The notes: generated by a model from the letters alone, not told the origin. Shown: positions 50,196 through 59,340, numbered from the stretch's first letter. The stretch: 64,000 nucleotides of DNA from Ruficoccus amylovorans (GCF_014230085.1 NZ_JACHVB010000063.1:100643-164642), one strand, 5' to 3'. Made by a program: numbers and translations.

Positions 50196-51305
50196 ATGCA
50201 CTTTCTGGAAAACGCCCGTCGCGTCGTGATCAAGCTGGGCACCGGCGTGCTCACCTCCGGCTCGGGCGATCTCAACACAGATGTCGTCGAGGGGATCGCA
50301 CGTGAAATCGCCGCTCTCAAACAGCGCGGCCTCCAGGTCGTGCTGGTCAGCTCCGGCGCGGTCGGCCTGGGGCGCGGCCAGCTCGGGCTCAAGCAGCGCC
50401 CGAAAAAGCTCTCCTCCCTCCAGAAGTGCGCCGCCGTTGGGCAGAGCATCCTGACCGAGCTTTGGCGGCACGCCTTCGAGCCGCACGGGATCATCGTCGG
50501 CCAGCTCCTGCTCACCCGCGAAGACGTGCGCTCACGCAAGCGCCACCTGGCCATCCGCGACCTGTTCGAGGAAATGCTGACCGAGGGCATCGTCCCCATC
50601 GTCAACGAAAACGACACCGTCAGCGCCGCCGAAATCAAGTTCGGGGACAACGACGTGCTCTCCGCCCTCGTCGCCTCCATGACCAAGGCGCAACTGCTGG
50701 TCATCCTCTCCACCGCCCCCGGCCTGGTGGACATGAAGGGCAGCGGCGAGATCGTCCCCGTGGTCGAGTCCATCACCGCGCAGATCGAGGCCATGGCCGG
50801 AGGCTCAGGCACCGTCGTGGGCACCGGCGGCATGATTACCAAGATCCAGGCCGCCCGCCTGGCCATGCGCTCCGGTTGCGGCGCGTTCATCGGCTCGGGA
50901 GCAAACCCCGCCATCATTTCCGACCTGTTCGCCGGGCATGCCACCGGCACGATCTTTATCCCCAGTCGCCTGCCGCTGGGCTCGCGCAAGCGCTGGCTGG
51001 CCTGGTTCGAGGAGCCCCGGGGTCGTCTCACGGTGGACGCCGGAGCCGCCCGCGCCCTGCGCGAAAAAGGCTCCAGCCTGCTGGCCAAGGGCGTCACCGC
51101 CGCTGAGGGCAACTTCAAGCGCGGCGATGTCGTCTCGGTCTTCGGCCCCGGCGGCGAAGCCGTCGCCCGCGGCATGGCCGGATTCCGTATCGAAGAACTG
51201 ATACAAATCCTCGGCAAAGACTCCGACCAGATCCACACCCTCCACCCCGACCGCAAACACGTCGAAGTCATCCACCGCGACGAACTCGTCCTCATCGGAA
51301 AGTAG
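50196..51305 (+). CDS. proB: Glutamate 5-kinase with PUA domain
   Basis: A 369-residue enzyme performing the first step of proline synthesis. The amino-acid-kinase domain starts RVVIKLGTGVLTSG and includes VLVSSGAVGLGRGQLGL, PIVNENDTVSAAEIKFGDND (about residues 131-150) and GTGGMITKIQAA. The C-terminal PUA domain starts around RLTVDAGAARALREKGSSLL. proA is not adjacent. Confidence 0.94.
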   Translation: MHFLENARRVVIKLGTGVLTSGSGDLNTDVVEGIAREIAALKQRGLQVVLVSSGAVGLGRGQLGLKQRPKKLSSLQKCAAVGQSILTELWRHAFEPHGIIVGQLLLTREDVRSRKRHLAIRDLFEEMLTEGIVPIVNENDTVSAAEIKFGDNDVLSALVASMTKAQLLVILSTAPGLVDMKGSGEIVPVVESITAQIEAMAGGSGTVVGTGGMITKIQAARLAMRSGCGAFIGSGANPAIISDLFAGHATGTIFIPSRLPLGSRKRWLAWFEEPRGRLTVDAGAARALREKGSSLLAKGVTAAEGNFKRGDVVSVFGPGGEAVARGMAGFRIEELIQILGKDSDQIHTLHPDRKHVEVIHRDELVLIGK

Positions 51306-51311
51306 TTTTTT

Positions 51312-51470
51312 TCTGGGCTTACGCAGCCCAGACCGGCGACGCAGGGAAATTCATCTTTGGCGGCACCGTGTCAGGAGAGTTTCAATCCTCGGTCCAGCGT
51401 TCGGGCGAAGCCCGGGCGCTGGACCGAAAGTGCAGACTCTGTCTGCCGCGGGTCTGGGCTGCGCAAGCCC
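51312..51470. repeat. Strong hairpin string between proB and the EF-G-like gene
   Basis: Four stems: TCTGGGCT-N5-AGCCCAGA (51312-51332); a 37-nt near-perfect hairpin CGGTCCAGCG...CGCTGGACCG with inner CGGGC-GAA-GCCCG (51390-51426); GCAGAC-TCT-GTCTGC (51432-51446); GGGCT-GCGCA-AGCCC (51456-51470). The genes on either side converge here. The first and last are near-copies of one another. Confidence 0.85.
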
Positions 51471-51489
51471 GGAACTCCCCTCCCCCTAC

Positions 51490-53571
51490 CTACCCCGCTG
51501 TGGCGAGCTGCTGGGCGCGGTCGAGGATGCGGGCTTCCTGGTCGGGGGGAACTTCCTCGTAGTGGCTGAAGGATTCACGGTGGCGGCCACGCCCGGCGGT
51601 GAGGGAGCGCAGGCGGGTGGCGTAGCGGTAGAGTTCGGCCTGAGGGACGCTCGCGTCGATGACCTGGAACTTGCCCTCTGACTCGACGCCGTTGATACGG
51701 CCCCGGCGGCTGGAGAGGTCGCCCATGACATCGCCCACGCACTCATCGGGGACGGTGACGCGGACGCTCAGGATCGGCTCCAGCAGGCTGGGCTGGGCGT
51801 TGCGGAAGGCTTCCTGAAAGGCGGCCTTACCCGCGATCTGGAAGGCGATGTCCTTGGAATCGACCGGGTGCTGCTTGCCGTCGAAGAAGTCGATCTTCAC
51901 GTCCTGAACGTGGAAACCGCCGACCACGCCCTCCTCGCAGGCGGAGCGGACGCCTTTCTCGACCGAGGCGACGAAGACCCGGTCCACGTTGTTACCGACG
52001 AGCGAGTTGGTGAACTCGACCCCGGAGCCGCGCGGAAGCGGCTCGATGCGCATCCACACCTCGGCGAATTGCCCGGCCCCGCCGCTTTGCTTCTTGTGAC
52101 GGTAGCGGCTCTCGGCCCCGGTGCGGATGGTCTCGCGGTAGGGCACGCGCGGTTCGATCAGTTCGATGTCCACGTTGTAGCGGCGCTTGATCTCCTCGGC
52201 GGCGACCTTTAGCTGCACCTCGCCCTGGCCGGAGATGATCGTCTGCTTCAACTCCGGGTCGTAGCGGGAAACAAAGGTCGGGTCCTCCTCCTGAATCTCG
52301 TGCAGCCCTTGCGAAATTTTTTCCTCGTCGCTGCGGGAGGCGACCCGGAGCGCGCCGTGGATGTTCGGCTCGGGAAAGGCCACGGTGGGCAGAGTGACGC
52401 TGAGCTTGCCGCCGCAGAGGGTGTCGCCGGTGTGCGTGTCGCGCAGCTTGACGGCGGCCCCGATATCCCCGCAGTTGAGGTGATCGACGGCGGCGCGCTC
52501 GCGCCCGTTGAGCAGGAAAATCTGCCCGATGCGCTCCGTGCCGTTGCGGGAGACGTTGCGCAGGTCCATCCCGTGGCTGACGCCGCCCGAGTACACCCGG
52601 AAAAACGACAGTCCGCCGACGTGCTGCTCGTTGAGCGTCTTGAACACAAACAGGCACGGCTCCTCGCCATCGAGTGCCACCTCGGTCTCGTCCCCGGCAA
52701 CGTCACGAGCGGCCACGCGCTGGCGGTCCAGCGGGGAGGAGCCGTACTTGGCGATGATGTCCATCATGCGGGCCACGCCGACATTGGCCTGCCCCGAGAC
52801 GGCGAACAGCGGCACCACCACCCGCTGCTGGATAGCGGCGTGCAGGTGCTCGCGCAGTTCGTCTTCGGAGAGGCTTTCCTTTTCAAAGAACAGCTCCATG
52901 AGCGAGTCGTCGGTCTCGGCCACGTACTCGATCAGCTCCTTGTGCAGCGCCTTGACGCGGGCGGCCAGCTCGCCCGTGGCCGGGGCCTCGTCGTAGCCGC
53001 CGCTGCCGTCGGTGTGGTAGGTGATGACCGAGGTGCGCATGACATCGAGCACGCGGTTAAAGCCCGGCCCGGCGTTGAGCGGGATGGTCATGGGAAAAAC
53101 CTTGGCTCCGAAATGCGAACGGGCCTCCTCCAGCACCAGCTCGAAGGCCGTATTTTCCTTGTCCAGCAGATTGACCGCGATCATGCGCGGGATGTCGTAG
53201 GCCCGCGCGGTGTCGTACACCATGTCCGTGCCCGGCTCGATGCCGTGGCAACCGTTGACCACGACCAGCGCGAAGTCCGCCACCCGCAGCGCGCTCAGCG
53301 GCTCGCTCACGAAGTCCGCCGCTCCTGGGCAGTCGATGAGGTTGAACTTCTTGCCCAGCCACTCGGTATGCAGCAACGAGGCGTGGATGGACATCTGGTG
53401 CTCGCGCTCGTCAGCATGATAGTCGGACACGCTTGATCCGGCCTCAATGCTGCCGACTTTGCCTATTTGCCCGGCACACACGAGCATGGCGTCACACAGG
53501 AGGGTCTTTCCGGTTGAAGCGTGCCCGACTACGGCACAATTACGAATATCAGCGGCGTGATAATTTTTCAT
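51490..53571 (-). CDS. Elongation factor G-like GTPase (EF-G2 type)
   Basis: A 693-residue translation-GTPase homologue with all EF-G domains. The P-loop is VGHASTGKTLL and G3 is LIDCPGAADF. The G4 motif is NLLD, whereas NKxD is standard; loss of the lysine may weaken guanine binding. The domain IV/V parts are seen at RYRHKKQSGGAGQFAEVWM and MGDLSSRRGRINGVE. It is a paralogue of true EF-G (FusA) and may have lost ribosome translocation or act in recycling or stress. Single gene, no str operon around it. Confidence 0.85.
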   Translation of the reverse strand: MKNYHAADIRNCAVVGHASTGKTLLCDAMLVCAGQIGKVGSIEAGSSVSDYHADEREHQMSIHASLLHTEWLGKKFNLIDCPGAADFVSEPLSALRVADFALVVVNGCHGIEPGTDMVYDTARAYDIPRMIAVNLLDKENTAFELVLEEARSHFGAKVFPMTIPLNAGPGFNRVLDVMRTSVITYHTDGSGGYDEAPATGELAARVKALHKELIEYVAETDDSLMELFFEKESLSEDELREHLHAAIQQRVVVPLFAVSGQANVGVARMMDIIAKYGSSPLDRQRVAARDVAGDETEVALDGEEPCLFVFKTLNEQHVGGLSFFRVYSGGVSHGMDLRNVSRNGTERIGQIFLLNGRERAAVDHLNCGDIGAAVKLRDTHTGDTLCGGKLSVTLPTVAFPEPNIHGALRVASRSDEEKISQGLHEIQEEDPTFVSRYDPELKQTIISGQGEVQLKVAAEEIKRRYNVDIELIEPRVPYRETIRTGAESRYRHKKQSGGAGQFAEVWMRIEPLPRGSGVEFTNSLVGNNVDRVFVASVEKGVRSACEEGVVGGFHVQDVKIDFFDGKQHPVDSKDIAFQIAGKAAFQEAFRNAQPSLLEPILSVRVTVPDECVGDVMGDLSSRRGRINGVESEGKFQVIDASVPQAELYRYATRLRSLTAGRGRHRESFSHYEEVPPDQEARILDRAQQLATAG

Positions 53572-53633
53572 CGTAGAAAAAAGATTAAATAGATTTTAGC
53601 TAAAAAAAGAGCCCGCGAGCCGGAAACTGGTAA

Positions 53634-53669
53634 ACAAAACGGAGAAGGCTGATACCTTCTCCGTTTTGT
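53634..53669. terminator. Hairpin terminator downstream of the YbaK-like gene
   Basis: A 15-bp perfect stem (ACAAAACGGAGAAGG with CCTTCTCCGTTTTGT) around the loop CTGATA lies between the YbaK-like gene end and the EF-G-like gene. Reading the minus strand, GTTTTGTTTACC follows. It ends the YbaK-like gene. Confidence 0.85.
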
Positions 53670-53698
53670 CTGAAAATCCCCGTTCATGGCTCCATCTT

Positions 53699-54202
53699 TC
53701 AGAGAGGGGCGGGTTCGCGGCGCTCATCGCCGCAACGAACCCGGTCGGTGAAACTGATCACCCTGGGCTCGACCAGCCGGGCGAAGTCCGTGTAAGCCAT
53801 TGAAATGGCATCCGTGTGCGTCCCGGCGTTGAAGGTGATGGTGGAGTCTTCGCTCAGGCTCTGCGCGACGAAGACCTCCATCCCGTAAAGGTTCCCGAAC
53901 GGCGGCATCGCGCCCGGCTCACAGTCCGGAAAACGCCGTACAAACTCCTCCTCGGACGCCAGGTACATCTCCTTGCTGTGCAGCGCCTGGTTGAGCCGCT
54001 GAAAGTCGATGTGGTAGCTGGCCGGCAGGACGACCATTGCCAACTGGTTGTGCATCGTCACCATGACGACCTTGGCCAGTTCGCGGCCTGAGACATGGAC
54101 GCTCGCCGCCACCTCCTGGGCCGAGTAGGCCGGTGAATGGCTCACGGATACATACTTCACTCCGTGCCGGTCGAGATACTCACGCAGTTTTTTTATGCAC
54201 AT
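53699..54202 (-). CDS. YbaK/ProX-type aminoacyl-tRNA deacylase-like protein
   Basis: A 167-residue single YbaK/EbsC domain. The conserved lysine is in SGRELAKVVMV, PFGNLYGMEVFVAQSL fits the family loop and NAGTHTDAISMAYTDFARLV the C-terminal strand. Related proteins hydrolyse mischarged Cys-, Ala- or Pro-tRNA. Specificity cannot be read. Confidence 0.88.
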   Translation of the reverse strand: MCIKKLREYLDRHGVKYVSVSHSPAYSAQEVAASVHVSGRELAKVVMVTMHNQLAMVVLPASYHIDFQRLNQALHSKEMYLASEEEFVRRFPDCEPGAMPPFGNLYGMEVFVAQSLSEDSTITFNAGTHTDAISMAYTDFARLVEPRVISFTDRVRCGDERREPAPL

Positions 54203-54261
54203 AGGCGGATGATGGGGCTGGGGGTTGATAAAAAGAACGGGATTGGCCGAGGGGTACGGCG

Positions 54262-54341
54262 CTCTGCGGTAACCTGAGCATGCGGGTAAACGGTCCCAAA
54301 AGCAAACCTAATCCCCCCATGCAGTAAGTCTTGCCGCAGAG
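54262..54341. repeat. Dispersed inverted repeat in a 286-nt gap
   Basis: CTCTGCGG (54262-54269) and CCGCAGAG (54334-54341) frame a 64-nt segment. The short open frames nearby lack coding character. Weak evidence for structure. Confidence 0.4.
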
Positions 54342-54488
54342 ATAAGTCAGGCCCATATAAGTCATAAGCTCTCCCCAAATTAACCGCCAGTGCCACAAAT
54401 GTCCGCCTCCCAGGCCTTAAGAACGCAGCCCGCCTTCCGACAAATACAGCAAGATCGGCCCTGTAACCTTCTTTGACCGACGCCCTCG

Positions 54489-55184
54489 ATGCCCAGACAT
54501 TCTTCCCGCCGCTCCTCCTATCAAGACGACGATTACAGCGACCGCCGCGTACGGCTGCGCGCCAAGGTCTTTTTCGACCTCCAGCACCTGCTGCCCGCGC
54601 TCGGGCTGGTGCTGCTCATCGCCGGAATCGTCCAGGCGCTTTTCTGCTACGTACCGGTGGATTTCGCCAACCCTCTCTGGGAGTACAAACTGTTCGGCTG
54701 CCTCATCCGCTGCGCCTGGCTCCCCCTCATCGGGCTGGCGCTCATCCTGATTCCCTTTTCCAAGGTCTGCTCCTTCCGCCACCTGAAGCTGCGCGGGGCC
54801 GTGACCTGGGTCGCGCTGGCCGCCGGGATAGCCGCCGTCCTGCTGGTTCCCTACGGCATCATCGTTACCCTCCGCGCCCAGGAAGCCCTCACCGCCTCGA
54901 TCCAGAGCACGCTGCCCACGGACTTTCCCGCCCAGCTCGCACGCGCTCTCTCCGCCCCCCGTACCGGTGACCCGCAGGAGGACCTGCGCCTGATCAGGAT
55001 CGCGCTCTGGGGTTCGACCGTGCAGAGCTGCATTCTCAGCCTGCTGGCCGCGACCGGCTTTCTGCTGCTGTTTTTCAAGACCGGGGTTTACCGCTACCTG
55101 CTCCATCAGGACGCTATCGGTAAGGGCGAGCACGTCGGCATCACCCGCGCGGCCATCAGCGAAGAGGACGACCCGGAGGACTGA
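54489..55184 (+). CDS. HpsJ-like membrane protein next to exosortase
   Basis: A 231-residue protein with four transmembrane helices (about residues 34-55, 70-92, 102-122 and 177-197), a basic N-terminal head and an acidic tail (ISEEDDPED). The sequence VPVDFANPLWEYKLFG between TM1 and TM2 resembles the HpsJ family of cyanobacteria, often linked to polysaccharide export. This is weak homology by eye. It precedes the exosortase by 137 nt on the same strand. Confidence 0.6.
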   Translation: MPRHSSRRSSYQDDDYSDRRVRLRAKVFFDLQHLLPALGLVLLIAGIVQALFCYVPVDFANPLWEYKLFGCLIRCAWLPLIGLALILIPFSKVCSFRHLKLRGAVTWVALAAGIAAVLLVPYGIIVTLRAQEALTASIQSTLPTDFPAQLARALSAPRTGDPQEDLRLIRIALWGSTVQSCILSLLAATGFLLLFFKTGVYRYLLHQDAIGKGEHVGITRAAISEEDDPED

Positions 55185-55321
55185 TCTCCTCCCCCCACTC
55201 GCATTCGGCACGTCCCGGCAGCCCCCGAAAATATCTCCCAAGCGGGTAAATGCCCGCCCATTCCGTCCGATTTGAGTCGAACCCGCCGCCGGATACTCCC
55301 ATGCTCCGGCCTGCCTGACCT

Positions 55322-56305
55322 ATGAACCCTCCGGCTACCAGTACGACTCCCGCCAGCACCCTTTGGCTCCAACGCCTGACCGTGGCCGCCCTGATCGCGG
55401 TCTGCCTGGGGCCGTTTCTGGTCAACACGACCTCGCTGGAAAAATCCCGCATGGCGATCAAGGCCGTGGCCATCGCCGCCGGTATCGGCTGCGTCGCGCT
55501 CAACCGCGCCCGCTTCCGCCTGCGCCCTTCCCCCGCCGGAGCCGCCGCCGGCCTCGGCCTGATCCTGCTCGGAGGCGTGCTGACGCTGGCCGACGCCGCT
55601 GGCAACCTGCGCGACCCCGGCCTGGGCTTCATCCTCGGAGCGGCAGGCGTTTCCCTGATCGCGTGCGGCTTTACCGTCAGCGGCTTGCAGGCGCGTTGCC
55701 TCGGGCTGTTCGCGCTGGCCGCCATCCCCGCCGGAACGATCGAAAACCTGATCGAACACGGCCTGCACTACTCCACCCTCATCGCCAAGCTCTCCGCCTT
55801 TTCCCTGCACTACGTGGGCTTTACCGTGCAGTCGGAGGGCAACACCATCCTGATCCACGGCCACGCGGTCGAGATCATCGCCGAATGCTCCGGACTGAAG
55901 CTCTTTTTCATGCTCTTCGCCTTTTTCGCCATCCTCCAGCTCGCCCTGCCCGAGTTGCGCCGGATTTTCTGGAAAATGCTCTTCGCCGCGGCCGGGACGG
56001 GGCTCATCGTCAGTGTGCTGCGCATCGACTTTCTCGTGCTCATCGTCGGACGGCCCGAGCTGTTCGAGTTTTTTCACCACGGCTTCGGCTCGGAACTCAT
56101 CTCGATGGCCGCGATCCTGATCTTCGGCTTCTTCATCAAGGAAGAAGCCTTTACCGCTCTGGAAAAGAAAATCCCGGTCCCGGCCATCCCCGCTGACCAC
56201 CTGCCCACGCCCGACGGCGCAAAGCTCATGGCCCGGGCATTGGTGGCCACCACCCTCATCGGCGTGCTCGTCGCCACAGCCGCCTATCTGACGCAACGCG
56301 GATGA
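55322..56305 (+). CDS. Exosortase/archaeosortase family transpeptidase
   Basis: A 327-residue inner-membrane protein with about eight transmembrane segments. The active-site cysteine is C189 in IIAECSGLK, the arginine R234 in SVLRID and the histidine H252 or H253 in FFHHGFGS, completing the Cys-Arg-His set of exosortases. It processes PEP-CTERM-type proteins exported to the surface. No PEP-CTERM target is recognised inside the window. With the HpsJ-like gene it suggests surface polymer or protein sorting. Confidence 0.9.
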   Translation: MNPPATSTTPASTLWLQRLTVAALIAVCLGPFLVNTTSLEKSRMAIKAVAIAAGIGCVALNRARFRLRPSPAGAAAGLGLILLGGVLTLADAAGNLRDPGLGFILGAAGVSLIACGFTVSGLQARCLGLFALAAIPAGTIENLIEHGLHYSTLIAKLSAFSLHYVGFTVQSEGNTILIHGHAVEIIAECSGLKLFFMLFAFFAILQLALPELRRIFWKMLFAAAGTGLIVSVLRIDFLVLIVGRPELFEFFHHGFGSELISMAAILIFGFFIKEEAFTALEKKIPVPAIPADHLPTPDGAKLMARALVATTLIGVLVATAAYLTQRG

Positions 56306-56361
56306 AGCGGCCCGATACCGTTTCTGAACAAGAAGCAGACCCGTCTTGCAGCCGCATTGAC

Positions 56362-56450
56362 CAGACAAGGGATTTAACAGGAAGAGCGGAAAGTACGGCA
56401 AGGAAGGCCGAAGGTAGCTCTTCCCTTACTTACCGGCCTTCCTGTTAAAT
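56362..56450. repeat. Dispersed module and inverted repeat with alternative pairings
   Basis: The 23-nt module at 56362-56384 matches that at 10362-10384 in 20 positions. ATTTAACAGGAAG (56372-56384) is the exact reverse complement of 56438-56450. GGAAGAGC (56380-56387) can also pair with GCTCTTCC (56417-56424), and GGAAGGCCG (56402-56410) with CGGCCTTCC (56434-56442). The same arm has two partners. It lies between convergent exosortase and purC. Confidence 0.75.
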
Positions 56451-56476
56451 TAAGTCAGAACTTCGGTAACGGCTCC

Positions 56477-57409
56477 CTAGCGAAGGCTCAGCCAAAGCTT
56501 TTCCAGCGCCGTTAGGTAACGCTCCTGTGTCTTGGCAATCACCTCGTCGGGCAAGCTCGGTCCCGGATAGGTTTTCCCCCAGTCGAGCGTCTCCAGATAG
56601 TCGCGCACGTACTGCTTGTCGAAGGCGGTCTGCGGGCCGCCGGGGTGATAATCTTCGCGCGGCCAGTAGCGCGACGAATCCGGCGTGAGCACCTCGTCGA
56701 TCAGGTAAAGCGTGCCCTCGGCGTCCGTGCCGAACTCGAACTTCGTATCGGCCAGGATGAGTCCGGAGGCAGCGGCCTTTTCCGTGCCCATGCGGAAGAT
56801 TTCCAGGCTGACGGCCTTGATCCGGTCATAGGCGGCCACACCGATCAGCGCCTTGGCGCCCGGCTCGTCAATCGGCATATCGTGCCCCTCGTCGGCCTTG
56901 GTCGTCGGGGTGAAAAGCGGCTCCGGCAACTTCGAGCTGTCTTCAAGGCCAACGGGCAGGTCGATCCCGAAGAGCTTGCCGGTCTGCTTGTAGTCTTTCC
57001 AGCCGCCCCCGGCCAGATACCCGCGCACCACGGCCTCGAGCTTCACCGGCTTAAGCTTTTTCACCAGCATGCTGTACGGGACCAGTTGCGGGAAGTCTTT
57101 CAGCGTCTCGCGCAGCACGTCGTCGTGGTCCTCGACCAAGTGGTTCGGGATGAGCCCCTCGGTCTGGCGAAACCACCACAAGCTGGCCTGGGTGAGCAGA
57201 ATCCCCTTGCCGGGGATGCCGTCCGGCAGGACCACGTCAAAGGCCGACAAGCGGTCCGTGGCGATCAGGAGGAGAGTCTCCCCGAGGTCGTAAATCTCGC
57301 GCACCTTGCCCGAGCCGAGATGCCGGAAAGGCAGGCCGGAGACTTCACGCATGGCCTGCCTGGGCAGCGCCGCCTTGACTTCGTCGAACGTCATGATGCC
57401 CTTTTGCAT
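56477..57409 (-). CDS. purC: Phosphoribosylaminoimidazole-succinocarboxamide synthase
   Basis: A roughly 310-residue SAICAR synthetase of purine synthesis. SGKVREIYDLG, DRLSAFDVVLPDGIPGKG, PIDEPGA and VLTPDSSRYWP are family blocks. The length fits the longer (eukaryote-like) purC group. The start could be MQKGIMTF at 57409 or MTFDEV at 57394, the latter having AAAAGGG just before it. Confidence 0.92.
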   Translation of the reverse strand: MQKGIMTFDEVKAALPRQAMREVSGLPFRHLGSGKVREIYDLGETLLLIATDRLSAFDVVLPDGIPGKGILLTQASLWWFRQTEGLIPNHLVEDHDDVLRETLKDFPQLVPYSMLVKKLKPVKLEAVVRGYLAGGGWKDYKQTGKLFGIDLPVGLEDSSKLPEPLFTPTTKADEGHDMPIDEPGAKALIGVAAYDRIKAVSLEIFRMGTEKAAASGLILADTKFEFGTDAEGTLYLIDEVLTPDSSRYWPREDYHPGGPQTAFDKQYVRDYLETLDWGKTYPGPSLPDEVIAKTQERYLTALEKLWLSLR

Positions 57410-57532
57410 AGGAGGCCGCCCCCTCGGGAGCAAACGCGGAATTAGCCCTTTGTTTATTTTTTTAATTTTCAGCAAAAAAGTGCTTGCACCTCCCTCGTTT
57501 CATCCTAACTTCAACCGCTTCCAACTGGCTAA

Positions 57533-57610
57533 GTCCCCATCGTCTAGTCAGGTCTAGGACACTGGATTTTCATTCCAGCGACCGGGGTTCGAATCCCCGT
57601 GGGGACGCCA
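57533..57610 (+). tRNA. tRNA-Glu (anticodon TTC)
   Basis: Acceptor stem GTCCCCA/TGGGGAC with discriminator G and encoded CCA, anticodon arm CTGGA-TTTTCAT-TCCAG with TTC (reads GAA), T arm GGGGTTCGAATCCCC. The D loop is long. An integrase gene begins 58 nt after it, so the tRNA 3' end is the probable attachment site. Confidence 0.96.
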
Positions 57611-57668
57611 TTATTTATCGACCTTTCAAGGATATTTGCCATTTTGAATTGGCAAATCCAAGAAAGAG

Positions 57669-58940
57669 ATGGCAAGTCGATTTAAGATTACACGATTCAC
57701 GAACCCGAGCGGCGAAAAAGTCTGGCGATTATCCGGCACTTTGAACGGTAAACGCATTCGCCAGAACTTCAAAGATCGCAGTCATGCCGTCGCCGAAAGA
57801 CAGAGGCTGGATGTACGTGCCCTAAACGAAGAACCCGAGGGCAAAACCATCTGGACAACGCTTAGCCAGAAAGAGAACCAGGACGCAATAGCCGCCCTGA
57901 GCCTATTGAAAAAGTCCGGGTCAAAACGCTCTCTGACCTTTGCCACGGATTACTTCCTCAAGCACTTCAAGGAAACCGCCATCATCAAGAAGGCGAATGA
58001 AGCGGCCTCAGAATATTACGACGAAAAGTCCAAAGAACGCAACCGGGGTGCGCTCTCTTTTGGCCAAGAACAGGCGATCCGCTTCGAGATGAACAAATTC
58101 TCCCGCTACTTCGAAGGGCGTCAGGTCAGCAGTATTGACTCCGCAGAACTGAAAACCTACTTGGAGACCACAACGGAAGGGAAAAGCAGTTCAGGTCCGT
58201 CACTCAAAACTTGGAACAATCGACGGGGCTACCTGAATACTTTTTTCGAATACTGCCTGAACCAAGGCTTTGCTGCGGATAATCCGATTGCCAAAGTTCA
58301 ACAGTACAAGATTCAAAAGTCCCGTGGGACGGCAGAAACGCTGAGTGCCCAGGAGGCTGAAGCCCTGATGCACTGGCTGGAAGACTATCGAGGCGAGCAA
58401 AACAAAAACGGGCAGTGGTGGAACAAACCGGGCTGCATGGTCCCCTACTTTGCCCTGACGCTCTTCGCTGGCATTCGCCCGGACTGGCGTAATGGGGAAA
58501 TCAGCAAGCTGGGATTGAAAGACATTCGTCAGGACACCGGCGTTATCCTGATTGAGCCAGAAGTCTCCAAAAACAATGAAAAGCGAACGATCAAACTCCA
58601 GCCCAATCTCCAACTGTGGCTGAAGAAATACCCGGTTTCTGAGTACCCCATCGTCAGGACCAAACGATTTGACGACATGTCAGCTCAAGTGCGGCAACGA
58701 TTTTCTCTGACGCACGACGTCTTACGCCACACGTATATCTCGATGACAGTAGGGGCGTTTCGGTCAGTCGGAGACACGGCGCTTCAAGCTGGCAACTCGG
58801 AGTCCATTATTCGTAAGCATTATCTGGACCTGAAGTCCGAAGTGGAAGCGGACGCGTTCTGGCACATTATTCCCAAAGGGATGTCCCTGCCGCCTCGCAT
58901 GAAAAAGCAGGACGGACGGTATATTGAGGAACATAAATGA
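57669..58940 (+). CDS. Tyrosine recombinase (integrase)
   Basis: A 423-residue site-specific recombinase. Catalytic Arg is R270 (FAGIRPDWRNGE), the HxLRH box is H349-H354 (HDVLRHTY), and the nucleophile is Y385 (IIRKHYLDL). A SAM-like core-binding domain precedes (residues about 90-200). Start follows an AAAGAG ribosome-binding site. Location 58 nt after tRNA-Glu marks it as the integrase of the element. Confidence 0.93.
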   Translation: MASRFKITRFTNPSGEKVWRLSGTLNGKRIRQNFKDRSHAVAERQRLDVRALNEEPEGKTIWTTLSQKENQDAIAALSLLKKSGSKRSLTFATDYFLKHFKETAIIKKANEAASEYYDEKSKERNRGALSFGQEQAIRFEMNKFSRYFEGRQVSSIDSAELKTYLETTTEGKSSSGPSLKTWNNRRGYLNTFFEYCLNQGFAADNPIAKVQQYKIQKSRGTAETLSAQEAEALMHWLEDYRGEQNKNGQWWNKPGCMVPYFALTLFAGIRPDWRNGEISKLGLKDIRQDTGVILIEPEVSKNNEKRTIKLQPNLQLWLKKYPVSEYPIVRTKRFDDMSAQVRQRFSLTHDVLRHTYISMTVGAFRSVGDTALQAGNSESIIRKHYLDLKSEVEADAFWHIIPKGMSLPPRMKKQDGRYIEEHK

Positions 58941-59340
58941 AGATAAGTGAACAAATTCTCCGAACTTCTTTTTTGGGAGAATTTTTCCAAGAAAGGTCTT
59001 TACACAGTCGAGTGATTTTTCCATTTTTCGCCACTCGGATTTCGGAAATCCGATAAAGAACAATGAAAATCTCTATGCGCTTACCAAATACCCGTATCAA
59101 CCAGGCTCAGCAACGCCTGGACGTGGGATTTCGTAAGCGATCGGGAGAAACGATGGATATCGACTCCCTCCGCGGTGACGCCAAGGGCGAGATCGCCAAT
59201 GCGGAATACATAGACCAAGAACACTCCGTCAGGCTGGAGAGTTCTAGAAAAACAGGTCGTACTGTAAGAAACAGATGTACCCGTTTTTTATTCAGCGGCC
59301 CTTTTGCTGAAGGGAAGCATACTCAATCAAATAAGAGTAA
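58941..59340. other. Dyad-rich spacer downstream of the integrase
   Basis: A 400-nt stretch between integrase and the excisionase-like gene. It contains a terminator (58953-58986), CGAGTG-N17-CACTCG (59009-59037) and the palindrome CGGATTTC-G-GAAATCCG (59036-59052). A frame open from 59063 to 59449 overlaps the next gene and I do not trust it. The dyads could bind the excisionase or regulate it. Confidence 0.5.
58953..58986 (+). terminator. Integrase terminator
   Basis: AAATTCTCC pairs with GGAGAATTT around 14 nt, followed by T residues. It lies 12 nt after the integrase stop. Confidence 0.75.

Noticed and set aside
49394..51295. 633-residue open frame on the minus strand
   Set aside because: Antisense to frr and proB; composition is unlike a real protein.
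54180..54398. 72-residue minus-strand frame upstream of the YbaK-like gene
   Set aside because: Poor codon character, no ribosome-binding site and it overlaps the YbaK-like start.
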